Source: Nitrosotalea devaniterrae (GTDB lineage Archaea; Thermoproteota; Nitrososphaeria; Nitrososphaerales; Nitrosopumilaceae). Taken from it: 64,000 bases of DNA. The notes under the pieces were generated by a model. That model was not told the origin of the DNA, ran no database searches, and worked only from the letters and a program-made list of their open reading frames with translations. Position numbers and translations under genes: made by a program. Within the stretch, counting starts at the first letter, position 1. Every line of letters begins with the position of its first letter. This document shows positions 43,212-51,989 of this stretch, piece after piece. Where the stretch lies: positions 798,451-862,450 of the forward strand of contig LN890280.1 in NCBI GenBank assembly GCA_900065925.1. Direction: 5' to 3'.

Positions 43212-44339
43212 TCATGTAATGCCAAACTTTCTGCCTGCTTTTTCAAAAACATCAAGTGACTGTACTATGATATCATCTGTCAGCCAGTTTGTGACTGATA
43301 CTCTGATTCTTGCCGAGCCCAAATTTACGGTGGGATATCGTATGGGTTGGGCAAATATGCCATTATTTCTTAGATATTTGCCAAATTCAAGCGTCTTTTT
43401 TTCATCTCCTATTATGATTGGAATAATCTGACTTTGAGATTCAATTGAATACCCCATTGATCTTAGGCCGTCACTAAGATACCTTGTCTTTTTCCATAAT
43501 TCTAGTCTGTTTTTTTCCCTGTTTGACTGGAATCTTTCTAGTGCCAACTCTGCCAAAAAACTGGGCAATGCTGATGTGTAGATAAATGGCCGTGATGTGT
43601 TTACGGCAAGATCAATTATTTCCTTGCTTGCTGCAATGTACCCACCAAATGCGCCAAGTGCCTTGCTTAGACTGCTGATGTAAATATCCACATTTTTTGA
43701 AACTCTAAAATGATCTGCAGACCCTTTACCATCTCTGCCTGCCACAAAATCTCCATGCGCATCATCTAGTAGGAGAAATGCATTATTTTTCTGACACAGT
43801 TTTGTAATTTCATCCAGTCTTGCATAGTCTCCATTCATTGAAAATATTCCTTCTGTTATCACAAACTTGCGTTGTGATTTTTTTTGCAATTTTTTTTCCA
43901 GATCTGACATGTCATTATGTTTGTAGACTGTTTTTTTTGCACGAGTCAGTTTGCATGCATCAATTATGCTTGCGTGATTTAGCTCATCGCTTAGAATCAA
44001 ATCATTTTTTTGTGCCAGAATTGAAATTGCACCCAAGTTTGCCATATATCCAGTTGGAAATACAAGTGCAAAATTTTTTGATTTGTGCCGTGCAAGGTTT
44101 TTTTCAAGTTTTTCAAATGAAATGTCATTTCCTGCAATCAGCCTTGAGCTTGATTGTATCTGTGAAGGGTGGTGTGCAGAATCAAGTCCCAAGTAATCGT
44201 TTGATGATAAATTGACTAGTTTTTTTCCTAGAATTGTAATATATGGACCTGAGATTTTGTTGTAAACAAGTGTTCGATACAGGTTTGCACTCTTGAGATG
44301 CTTTAACTTGTCTTTGACAAAATCGGTTCTAGGCTTCAA
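43212..44339 (-). CDS. bioF: 8-amino-7-oxononanoate synthase BioF
   Basis: 375 aa, PLP-dependent alpha-oxoamine synthase. Motifs: NLSSNDYLGLDSAHHPSQIQ, NHASIIDACKLTRAKK, LLLDDAHGDFVAGRDGKG and the PLP lysine region ISSLSKALGAFGGYIAAS. Condenses pimeloyl-CoA/ACP with alanine. Start overlaps the end of bioB by 11 nt, so the two are co-transcribed. Confidence 0.93.
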   Translation of the reverse strand: MKPRTDFVKDKLKHLKSANLYRTLVYNKISGPYITILGKKLVNLSSNDYLGLDSAHHPSQIQSSSRLIAGNDISFEKLEKNLARHKSKNFALVFPTGYMANLGAISILAQKNDLILSDELNHASIIDACKLTRAKKTVYKHNDMSDLEKKLQKKSQRKFVITEGIFSMNGDYARLDEITKLCQKNNAFLLLDDAHGDFVAGRDGKGSADHFRVSKNVDIYISSLSKALGAFGGYIAASKEIIDLAVNTSRPFIYTSALPSFLAELALERFQSNREKNRLELWKKTRYLSDGLRSMGYSIESQSQIIPIIIGDEKKTLEFGKYLRNNGIFAQPIRYPTVNLGSARIRVSVTNWLTDDIIVQSLDVFEKAGRKFGIT

Positions 44340-45309
44340 GGCCTATCTTTGATATCATCTGGAAATCATCTGTTGGTCTGTTACCACCAATTGTCAAATA
44401 TCCTCCCGTTATGATGCCGTTTGCACCTCCTAGGAGCACTTTTTCCTGGTCATTTGAAAGGTAAACCTCTCTTCCTCCAGCAATCTTGAGTATTGTTTTT
44501 GGCATCAAAAATCTAAAGACTGCAATTGTACGTAGTATTTCAGTTATTGAGAGTCTTGTTTGTAGTTCAAGTGGAGTTCCCTTTTGCGGTACTAGCATGT
44601 TTATCGGGCATTCCTCTGGACTGAGCCCTGCAAGATCTAGTCCTAACTCTAATCTTTGCATTCTTGTTTCACCCATGCCAATTATTCCTCCACAGCATAA
44701 CTCAAGACCCACATCTTTGACAATGTGGTTTGTCTTCATCCTGTCATCGTATGTGTGAGTAGTACATATTTTTTCAAAAAAGCTTCTTGGTGCTTCCAAA
44801 TTGTGGTTGTAGCGTTTGACTCCAAGTTTTTTTAGTTTTATTGCCATGTCTTGATTGATAAACCCAAGTGAGCAGTTTACTTCAATTCCAACATCCTGGT
44901 TTATTTTTTCTATGATTGAAGAAATTTGTTCAAAATCTTTTTCTGTCGGACCACGCCATGCACAAACAAGACAAAAACTCTTTACACCATCTTCTTTTGC
45001 AAGCATTGCATTTTGTACTATTGTCTCTGGCGGTAACAACTTGTATGTGTCAATACCTGTCTTGAAAAATGCAGATTGGGAGCAAAACGAGCAATCTTCC
45101 TGACACTTACCTTTTTTTGCATTTATCAAGGCTTCAACATCTACTACGTCGCCACACAATTTTCTGGTAATTTCATTAGCTGCATCAGATAGGACATGAA
45201 GGGAGTCATCTGGTGTATTTATGAGTCTCTCGGCTTCCTCTTGTGATATCTTGTGTCCTGATAATACTTTGTCTTTGCAAGAAATTATAAATTCAGTTTC
45301 GCTATTCAA
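44329..45309 (-). CDS. bioB: Biotin synthase BioB
   Basis: 326 aa, radical SAM enzyme. The CxxxCxxC cluster is at residues 69-76 (KGKCQEDCSFCSQS); further family stretches SFCLVCAWRGPTEKDFEQIS, GLELCCGGIIGMGETRMQRL and GANGIITGGYLTIGGNRP. Inserts sulfur into dethiobiotin. TTG start: a TTAATTAA box at about 45331-45340 lies roughly 27 nt upstream, suggesting a leaderless transcript, and a BirA-like operator is just beyond it. Confidence 0.94.
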   Translation of the reverse strand: MNSETEFIISCKDKVLSGHKISQEEAERLINTPDDSLHVLSDAANEITRKLCGDVVDVEALINAKKGKCQEDCSFCSQSAFFKTGIDTYKLLPPETIVQNAMLAKEDGVKSFCLVCAWRGPTEKDFEQISSIIEKINQDVGIEVNCSLGFINQDMAIKLKKLGVKRYNHNLEAPRSFFEKICTTHTYDDRMKTNHIVKDVGLELCCGGIIGMGETRMQRLELGLDLAGLSPEECPINMLVPQKGTPLELQTRLSITEILRTIAVFRFLMPKTILKIAGGREVYLSNDQEKVLLGGANGIITGGYLTIGGNRPTDDFQMISKIGLEA

Positions 45310-45351
45310 TGCTTATTCTATTTTAAATCCATTAATTAAGATTATTTTTAA

Positions 45352-45383
45352 TTGTCAACCAGGTACAAGATATGGGTTTACAA
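45352..45383. promoter_or_regulatory. BirA-type biotin operator upstream of bioB
   Basis: TTGTCAACC, 14 nt spacer, GGTTTACAA. This matches the known BirA consensus TTGTAAACC-N14/15-GGTTTACAA with one change in the left arm. It sits immediately upstream of the inferred TATA box of the bioB-bioF transcript, about 43-74 nt before the TTG start. Biotin-dependent repression by a BirA with DNA-binding domain is the implied mechanism. Confidence 0.75.
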
Positions 45384-45457
45384 TGATATCCGTACTAGAT
45401 TTTTGGCACAAACACATGGCCTTGATTTTAGATATTTTTCACCAGTATTGTGGCATT

Positions 45458-46768
45458 TTATGTCTGAGATGAGACGTTTTTTATCGTCTTGATTGTTCCA
45501 TCTAGCAGAAAACCCAGTTCTTTTTCGGAGATGGCAAGTGGTGGGACTAGCATTACTATGGGCCCCAATGTCCTTTGATAGATTCCATGTTTTTTTGCTT
45601 CGACAAAAATCTTTTGTGGTAATTTTTTTGTGGGAGATATTGGAGTCTTTTTCTTTTTGTCAGATACTAGTTCTATTCCCATTAGCATGCCTGCATGTCT
45701 TACATCACCTACCATGTCAAGACTTGATATTTCCTTAATACGCAATTCCATTTGTATTGCGCGTTTTTTTATCTTTGATATGAGATTGTATTTTTTGTAC
45801 AATGAGATATTTCTAAGTGCTGTTGCGCATGCTAAAGGATTTCCGGTGAACGTATGTCCATGGAAAAAGTGTTTCATGTCTTGGTACTCACCAAGAAAAG
45901 AATCATAGATCTTTTTGCTTGCAAGTGTTGCAGCAAGCGGAAGATATCCACCTGATAGCATTTTTCCAAATGATACTATGTCTGGAGTACTTTCTTGTTT
46001 TTGGTATTCTATCATTGATCCCAGTCTTCCGAAGCCTGTTGCAATCTCATCTAGTATGAGTAAGACATTGTGCTTTTTGCACATTTTGCTTATTTTTTTC
46101 TGGAATCCTTTTGGATAAATGACAACTCCTCCTGCTATTTGTGCTCCACTTTCCATTACAAACGCTGCAATGTCGTCATTTTTTGAAAATGTCTGCTCGA
46201 TTTTTTCTAGACAAAACTCTTGATAGTCCTCAAACGAATATCCTTTTGGGATTCTGTATCGATTTGGAGTTGGAGTTCTCAAAACTTGAAACAATACTGA
46301 CTTGAATTTTGAAAAGAAAAGAGGCACATATCCAAGTGACATGGCACCTATCGTATCCCCATGATATCCATTCTCAAGTGAGACAAATCTTGTCTTTTTC
46401 TCACCAATGTTATTCCAGTACTGTAATGCCATTTTTGCAGAAATTTCCATTGCAGTTGAACCATCATCAGAGTAAAACACTCTGTGCATCTCTGGTGCAA
46501 GTTTTACTAGTTTTTCTGCCAAGTCTTCTGCTTTATCATTTGTCAAATTAAACAGGGATGAATGCTGCAAGTTTTTTGTCTGTTTTATGATGGAATCTGT
46601 CAATTCCTTGTTAGAGTGGCCCCACACGTTGCACCACATACTTGCAACTCCATCCATCAGTGCATTACCCTGTTTGTCATAGAGCCACATTCCCTTGCCT
46701 TTTGAAATTACATCAAATTTTTCCCAATCATTCATTTGTGTATATGGGTGCCAAACAAAACTACGCAT
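45458..46768 (-). CDS. bioA: Adenosylmethionine-8-amino-7-oxononanoate aminotransferase BioA
   Basis: 436 aa class III aminotransferase. N-terminal VWHPYTQMNDWEKFDVISKG (typical of BioA), LENGYHGDTIGAMSLGYVP, LLILDEIATGFGRLGSM and the PLP lysine in DIVSFGKMLSGGYLPLA. Uses SAM as amino donor to make 7,8-diaminopelargonate. Diverges from bioD. Confidence 0.93.
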   Translation of the reverse strand: MRSFVWHPYTQMNDWEKFDVISKGKGMWLYDKQGNALMDGVASMWCNVWGHSNKELTDSIIKQTKNLQHSSLFNLTNDKAEDLAEKLVKLAPEMHRVFYSDDGSTAMEISAKMALQYWNNIGEKKTRFVSLENGYHGDTIGAMSLGYVPLFFSKFKSVLFQVLRTPTPNRYRIPKGYSFEDYQEFCLEKIEQTFSKNDDIAAFVMESGAQIAGGVVIYPKGFQKKISKMCKKHNVLLILDEIATGFGRLGSMIEYQKQESTPDIVSFGKMLSGGYLPLAATLASKKIYDSFLGEYQDMKHFFHGHTFTGNPLACATALRNISLYKKYNLISKIKKRAIQMELRIKEISSLDMVGDVRHAGMLMGIELVSDKKKKTPISPTKKLPQKIFVEAKKHGIYQRTLGPIVMLVPPLAISEKELGFLLDGTIKTIKNVSSQT

Positions 46769-46839
46769 GGAATTTTTCTAGTGCGTCGGGATTAATAATG
46801 ATAAGGTGGATTCTTAAATGACACTGGTGACTGTCTTTT
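46769..46839. promoter_or_regulatory. Divergent promoter region of bioA and bioD
   Basis: A TTCTTAAATG box at about 46811-46820 lies roughly 25 nt before the bioD ATG; on the other strand ATTATTAATCC lies about 26 nt before the bioA ATG. Both fit leaderless thaumarchaeal promoters. No BirA-like half-sites are seen here, unlike upstream of bioB. Confidence 0.55.
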
Positions 46840-47532
46840 ATGAAATCATACTTTATCACTGCAACTGATACAGGTGTTGGAAAAACAACAGTTACTGCGG
46901 CACTTGCTTCATGCATTAGAAAACTTGGAGTAGATGTTGGTGTGATGAAACCTGTAGCAACTGGAGTATTGCAAAAGACCGGTTTCAAATCATCTGATGT
47001 ATCTGTCTTGTATCATGCAGCAGGTGTGCATGACACAGAAGATGAAATAAATCCTGTATTTATGCCACTTCCTGTCTCTCCGTATGATGCAAGCAAGGCA
47101 CTTGATATACAATTTGATAAAAAAGTGATCTTTGAACAGTTTGCAAAATTACAAAACAGACACCAGATGATGCTAGTTGAGGGAATAGGCGGTATTCTGA
47201 CTCCTCTGACTAGAGATTACTTTGTAGCAGATTTGATAAAAGACATGGGCCTTGAGACTATAATCATTACACGGTCAACACTTGGGACTCTAAATCACAC
47301 CATGATGACAGTCAAGACATGTCTTGATAATGAAATTCCAGTCAAGGGAATACTTGTCAATAATTATGACGAAAATGGTGGACCTGAAGAAAAGAATGCA
47401 CCACTTACAATACACGAAATTACAAATATTCCAATCTTGGGAGTGTTACCGTTTATCAAATATTATGACAATCCTGAGATGATGGTATCACATGTTGAAA
47501 AAAATATTGATATAAAATCTCTTATATCTTGA
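46840..47532 (+). CDS. bioD: Dethiobiotin synthetase BioD
   Basis: 230 aa. P-loop variant SYFITATDTGVGKTTVTAAL at the N-terminus, KPVATGVLQ, VEGIGGILTPLTRDYF and ITRSTLGTLNHTMMTVK. Closes the ureido ring of dethiobiotin with CO2 and ATP. Converges with the gene at 47522 and overlaps it by 11 nt. Confidence 0.93.
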   Translation: MKSYFITATDTGVGKTTVTAALASCIRKLGVDVGVMKPVATGVLQKTGFKSSDVSVLYHAAGVHDTEDEINPVFMPLPVSPYDASKALDIQFDKKVIFEQFAKLQNRHQMMLVEGIGGILTPLTRDYFVADLIKDMGLETIIITRSTLGTLNHTMMTVKTCLDNEIPVKGILVNNYDENGGPEEKNAPLTIHEITNIPILGVLPFIKYYDNPEMMVSHVEKNIDIKSLIS

Positions 47533-48103
47533 AGATCTTTAGCTTGGATTGTTTTTTACCTGATGTAAAACCAATCAAGTCATTTATTATGTTTGAAAAC
47601 GTCATGGATCCTTTGAGTGTGTATGTTTTTGAATCAAGTGGAATGTCGTTTTCAAGAACAACCCATATGTTGTTCTGATTTGGTTGGATTTTTTTCATCT
47701 TTTCAACTTGAGATTTAATTATATTGATATCACCTGTCTTTGGAAAATAAATAACAATGACATCCTGTGGTGATGACCCAAGTGTTACTGTATCCGGAAC
47801 TGCAATATCAATGTCAACTGATTGGAACACAGTTTTGCGTTTGCTTGGAATCATGGCTGCAGTGAGCAAAAAGTGCATTATTCCCTCAGAGATTGTGACA
47901 GGTGTATCAGGTTTTACATCCTCTTTTTCTATCTTTGACAAGCATTGCTCAAAGATGTTCTTTATGACATCTACACTCTCACCCTGGACTATATCTGAGA
48001 GTAGTCTGTGTTCTCCATACTCTGAGATGGCATTGTGCAAAATCTCGCTTAATTCCAAGACATCCTTACTTGGGATATCGTAAATTAAAGTTATGATTGG
48101 CAA
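47522..48103 (-). CDS. Conserved hypothetical protein, 193 aa
   Basis: Not recognised. MPIITLIYDIPSKDVLELSE start; mixed alpha/beta with a basic C-terminus (GFTSGKKQSKLKIFKI). The segment PQDVIVIYFPKTGDINIIKS suggests a Rossmann-like strand-turn. Divergent from the PII-cyclase gene with about 70 nt between, so a shared control region is possible. Confidence 0.55.
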   Translation of the reverse strand: MPIITLIYDIPSKDVLELSEILHNAISEYGEHRLLSDIVQGESVDVIKNIFEQCLSKIEKEDVKPDTPVTISEGIMHFLLTAAMIPSKRKTVFQSVDIDIAVPDTVTLGSSPQDVIVIYFPKTGDINIIKSQVEKMKKIQPNQNNIWVVLENDIPLDSKTYTLKGSMTFSNIINDLIGFTSGKKQSKLKIFKI

Positions 48104-48172
48104 TTACCTGAGACGAAAATCAAAAACTAGTTTAAATTACTACCTTGGATAACTAACCTAGAACATCTAGAA

Positions 48173-49450
48173 ATGATCCGAATCGAAGCCGAGTTGCCAC
48201 GAAATGATTTGGCTGCTGTAACTGACGCGCTTGACATGATGGGAATTACTGTAAATATCACGAAAGCAAAAAGCAGAGGAACCACAGTTGGCTCTGAAGT
48301 TCATGCAGCAAAAGGTACTGGCATGTACAGATCTGAATTTCGGGACAAATTCATACTGCAGACAACTGTATCTGACAACTCTGAGCATGATGTAATTGAA
48401 GTAATACGATCAAACTCTAACACTGGAAAAATTTCAATATTTCCAATCTCTCGTGTAATTGACATTAGTTCTGGAGTTGAAAATGAACAAGGACTTGCCT
48501 TAAGCGAATACGATAGTGTGATACTAATTGCAGCAAAAAAACAAGAAACATCTTTTCCATTTGGCCTGACAACTAGCAAAGTAAAACTTGAACCACAGGC
48601 AATTGAGGGAGAAAAGGGATACTATGATGTAATAGAAAAAAAGTTTGTTCCACTTGAAAACTTGGAATCTGTAATTGCTCAAGTAAAACCTATTGAAAAA
48701 TTTCAAATCATGACACCTGATGATGCATTTTTGATTCAAAGTCTGACTAGAATCCAGAGAAACTTTTCTTTATACAAAAGAAAACAAAGCGATTCCTACT
48801 CTCAGGCATTTCTCAAGTATATATCAAACAGATTTCTGAGTCTGTGGCCTGAAAATGAGATTAACACTGCAGTTCTCTATGTTGACATCGTTGGATCTAC
48901 TAAGATTGCAACCTCTCTTAGCTCAGAAGAACTCTCTGGTCTCATCAAGGTCTTCTCTGAAGAGATGGCAGTTGTGGTGTCAAAGCATGCAGGGTTTGTA
49001 CTCAAATATGCAGGTGATGCAGTGATTGCATTTTTCCCAGAGCTTAAAGATTTTGGAAACATGGCAGAAAATGCTGTACGATGTGCACGGTCAATGAACA
49101 TGCTTGTGAACCATTCGTTGAATCCCATGTTTGCAAGTTTTGGATTGCCAAAAATTAACGTAAGAATAGGAATTGATGTTGGTAAAAACAGGATTGTAGT
49201 TTTAGGTTCCGAGCCTGATTTGATAGGACACAGCATAACAATTGCTTCAAAAATTTTACCACTTGCTCAACCCAATCAAATGACAATAGGAGAGGAAACA
49301 TACAAAATGTTGTCACAAGAAATGGCAGTCCAGTTTATGAAAATTGATCCTCAGGATAAGCGATGGAATTACAATCACCCTACTACGGGAAAAATATACC
49401 CCATATATTTTTCAATTCCTGTGATGCAGATATCAAATCGTGGAAATTAA
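48173..49450 (+). CDS. PII-like domain fused to class III nucleotidyl cyclase
   Basis: 425 aa. Residues 1-108 align with PII (GlnB): MIRIEAELPRNDLAAVTDAL, YRSEFRDKFILQTTVSDNSE and NTGKISIFPISRVIDISSG, but the GDG after TGKI and the two Arg of the ATP site are missing. Residues about 228-415 are a class III cyclase: metal Asp238 (YVDIVGST) and Asp282 (KYAGDAVIAFFP), adenine-selecting Lys278 and Asp349. The transition-state Asn and Arg are Thr356 and Lys360 (IGHSITIASK). A central linker (109-227) is unassigned. Soluble. Likely cAMP synthesis or a sensor under nitrogen-type control (inference). Confidence 0.75.
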   Translation: MIRIEAELPRNDLAAVTDALDMMGITVNITKAKSRGTTVGSEVHAAKGTGMYRSEFRDKFILQTTVSDNSEHDVIEVIRSNSNTGKISIFPISRVIDISSGVENEQGLALSEYDSVILIAAKKQETSFPFGLTTSKVKLEPQAIEGEKGYYDVIEKKFVPLENLESVIAQVKPIEKFQIMTPDDAFLIQSLTRIQRNFSLYKRKQSDSYSQAFLKYISNRFLSLWPENEINTAVLYVDIVGSTKIATSLSSEELSGLIKVFSEEMAVVVSKHAGFVLKYAGDAVIAFFPELKDFGNMAENAVRCARSMNMLVNHSLNPMFASFGLPKINVRIGIDVGKNRIVVLGSEPDLIGHSITIASKILPLAQPNQMTIGEETYKMLSQEMAVQFMKIDPQDKRWNYNHPTTGKIYPIYFSIPVMQISNRGN

Positions 49451-49452
49451 AT

Positions 49453-50025
49453 TTATTTTTTAAATTTCTTGCTTGCAAATTTGGCAAGACCGAGTTTTTT
49501 CATCTCATCTGATTCCTTTAGAACTGACTTGTGTTGGACTTCCTTGTGGTTTTTTAGTTTATTTTTTAATTCTGGAAATTCATTTGCAAGAATCTTTACT
49601 GTATACAGGCCTGCATTTGCAGCCTTGTTGACACCTACTGTTACAACTGGCGAGCCTGTTGGCATCTCAGATATTGATAGCAGTGCGTCAAGTCCCCCAA
49701 ATGCTGAAAACTTGAACTTGTCAGAGTTTGCCTTGTCATTATACACCATTATTGGTACTCCTATTACGGGAATTGTTGTATGGGATGCAATCATTCCTGG
49801 CAAGTGGGCAGAGCCTCCTGCTCCTGCAATGATGACTCTGAATCCTTGTTTTTCTGCATGTTTTGCATACTCTAGTAATCTTGTAGGCGTTCTGTGTGCA
49901 GAGACAATCTGATCTTCATGTTTTATTCCAAACTCGTCTAGTGCTGTTGCGGCAGAATGCATCACTTTGCTGTCTGAACTTGACCCCATGATGATGCCAA
50001 CTAGCGGTTTTTTCAAATAAGACAT
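49453..50025 (-). CDS. purE: N5-carboxyaminoimidazole ribonucleotide mutase PurE
   Basis: 190 aa. Class I PurE signature: VGIIMGSSSDSKVMHSAATA, VSAHRTPTRLLEYAKHAEKQ and IAGAGGSAHLPGMIASHTTI. Converts N5-CAIR made by PurK into CAIR, the PurC substrate. The C-terminal tail of about 25 residues is basic. Convergent with the cyclase gene; purK lies beyond one plus-strand gene. Confidence 0.93.
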   Translation of the reverse strand: MSYLKKPLVGIIMGSSSDSKVMHSAATALDEFGIKHEDQIVSAHRTPTRLLEYAKHAEKQGFRVIIAGAGGSAHLPGMIASHTTIPVIGVPIMVYNDKANSDKFKFSAFGGLDALLSISEMPTGSPVVTVGVNKAANAGLYTVKILANEFPELKNKLKNHKEVQHKSVLKESDEMKKLGLAKFASKKFKK

Positions 50026-50140
50026 CGAATATGACAGAATCGAATTAAATAATTAAACTCAACGTTTTTGGGTGATAGTATTTTCTACTAGAGTGATTCA
50101 ATCTCTTAAATTATATCTGAGATAAATCTGACTTGGAATT

Positions 50141-50701
50141 GTGCAAAAATCTCCCATAGAAGTAAGACGCGCATTTGGAGTCTTGTTTATAGGCGTAGCA
50201 ATAGCAGTTGGCTCTGCTTCTATTCTAAGTGAGATATCATTTGAGCACCATGAACCAATCTTTTACTATGGAATAATCTGGTTTGCAAGTTTTGCAATAA
50301 CATTTGGAATAATTCTTGGAAAATTCAGGACTTTACTATCATCTATCAAAGGAAGGATGAAAAATAGTGTTTCATGGCCTTCCATGGTCAAAGCCATTAA
50401 CGGTTTGTGTTGGGCTGCTCCGTTTGCAGCAATTGGAATCGCACCTACATTTTACCAGTATCTCATATTATTTGGAATTGGGCTTGGGAACACATCAACA
50501 TTTTTCTTTATGAAAAAGTATAGCAACCTTGTAAATCTTGAACAAATAATCGTAGGTGCAATATCGTTAGCCGCAATACCTCTTGCCATTGTACTTGATA
50601 CCTCGCTTATATCAAACCAGACAACAGCTGTTATCACCTCTAGAATAATGATTGCAGTTGCTTATGGTGCAGGCGGCATATTTGCTCTAGTCAAAAAATA
50701 A
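50141..50701 (+). CDS. Polytopic membrane protein, 186 aa
   Basis: Not recognised. GTG start with a TTAAATTATA box about 30 nt upstream. Five predicted membrane helices (VLFIGVAIAVGSASI; FYYGIIWFASFAITFGIILG; AINGLCWAAPFAAIGIA; YLILFGIGLGNTSTFFF; plus a C-terminal pair). No catalytic motif is visible. Lies between purE and purK but on the opposite strand. Confidence 0.55.
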   Translation: MQKSPIEVRRAFGVLFIGVAIAVGSASILSEISFEHHEPIFYYGIIWFASFAITFGIILGKFRTLLSSIKGRMKNSVSWPSMVKAINGLCWAAPFAAIGIAPTFYQYLILFGIGLGNTSTFFFMKKYSNLVNLEQIIVGAISLAAIPLAIVLDTSLISNQTTAVITSRIMIAVAYGAGGIFALVKK

Positions 50702-50702
50702 A

Positions 50703-51854
50703 TTAATCCGCAATAAATTTAATGGAATTTTTTATTTTTCTTGTCTTTTCTAGTAACGCGTCCACATCTTTTGTGTCTTGCTCGTCTACGACATTAAAGT
50801 GGCCTAGTTTTCGCTGTGGTTTTGCCTCCTCTTTGTGGTACATCTTGAGATATACTCCATCTTTTTGCTCAAGTGTGATTGGCTTGTATTTGCCGACAAA
50901 ATCCTTTGGACCCAAGATATTGCACATGACTGTGGTATGTTTTAGTCTTGTACTGCCAAGAGGCAATCCCAGTATTGCCCTGAGGTGCTGTTCAAACTGT
51001 GACGTCTCACTTGATTGCAACGTATGGTGTCCTGAATTGTGTACTCGTGGGGCAATCTCATTTATTAGCACCTTGTCATCTTTTGTCACAAACATTTCAA
51101 TTCCAAACACTCCTGCTCCATGTAAAACATCCATCGTCTTTTTGGCAATCTTGTCTGCTTCTAATGAAATCTTGCTGTCTACTCGTGCAGGTGCAATCGT
51201 AACTTCTAGTATATTGTTTTTGTGAATGTTCTCTACTAGTGGATATGTTGCAATCTCACCGTGAATATTTCTTGCTGCTATGACTGATACTTCCATTTTA
51301 AAGTCTACAAATTTTTCAATCATGGTCTGCCTTCCAGTAAATTGTTGATATGCTGTTTCTACTTGGGAATGATTTTCTATCTTGAAATTTCCTCTTCCAT
51401 CATATGCATCACGTCTAGCCTTTAATAGTGCGGGATATTGAAATTTGGTAATTTTTTTTTCTAGATCTTCTAGTGATTCTATTATATCAAACTCTGCAAC
51501 AGGGATATTGTTTTGACGCAAGAATTGTTTTTGAAGATACTTGTCTTGGATTATTCTAAGTGTAGTGGGAGATGGATTTATCGAGACTTCACCATGTAAT
51601 GATTCTAACACTTTGCTGTCGCCTGATTCTATTTCATATGTAATGATATCTGACTGGAGGGATAACTCTACTATGGAGTTTTTATCTTTGAAATCTGCAA
51701 TGATCTGTTTTGCCCCCGCTATTGATGCAGGGCATTTTGGTGTGGGATCAAGTACTGTTACACCTGAGATGTAATCTGGCATTTTTTTTGCAGCCTCTGC
51801 AAGCATCATTCCAAGCTGTCCACCTCCAATTATGCCAAGACTTTTGGTCACCAT
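50703..51854 (-). CDS. purK: N5-carboxyaminoimidazole ribonucleotide synthase PurK
   Basis: 383 aa ATP-grasp enzyme. SLGIIGGGQLGMMLAEAAKK at the N-terminus, KARRDAYDGRGNFKIENHSQ, INEIAPRVHNSGHHTLQSSE (metal/phosphate region). Carboxylates AIR with bicarbonate and ATP. With PurE and PurC it completes the CAIR branch seen in this window. Confidence 0.93.
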   Translation of the reverse strand: MVTKSLGIIGGGQLGMMLAEAAKKMPDYISGVTVLDPTPKCPASIAGAKQIIADFKDKNSIVELSLQSDIITYEIESGDSKVLESLHGEVSINPSPTTLRIIQDKYLQKQFLRQNNIPVAEFDIIESLEDLEKKITKFQYPALLKARRDAYDGRGNFKIENHSQVETAYQQFTGRQTMIEKFVDFKMEVSVIAARNIHGEIATYPLVENIHKNNILEVTIAPARVDSKISLEADKIAKKTMDVLHGAGVFGIEMFVTKDDKVLINEIAPRVHNSGHHTLQSSETSQFEQHLRAILGLPLGSTRLKHTTVMCNILGPKDFVGKYKPITLEQKDGVYLKMYHKEEAKPQRKLGHFNVVDEQDTKDVDALLEKTRKIKNSIKFIAD

Positions 51855-51989
51855 GCTGATGCATAATCTGTTTTAAAAATAGTTATCGAGTGGGCATGGT
51901 TTTCATATTTTGGTTATTTTCACATGTTACACTATGTCATTTGTAAAAGCTTCCTCTTCTTTAAATACAATTTTCCAGATTTTCACGTG

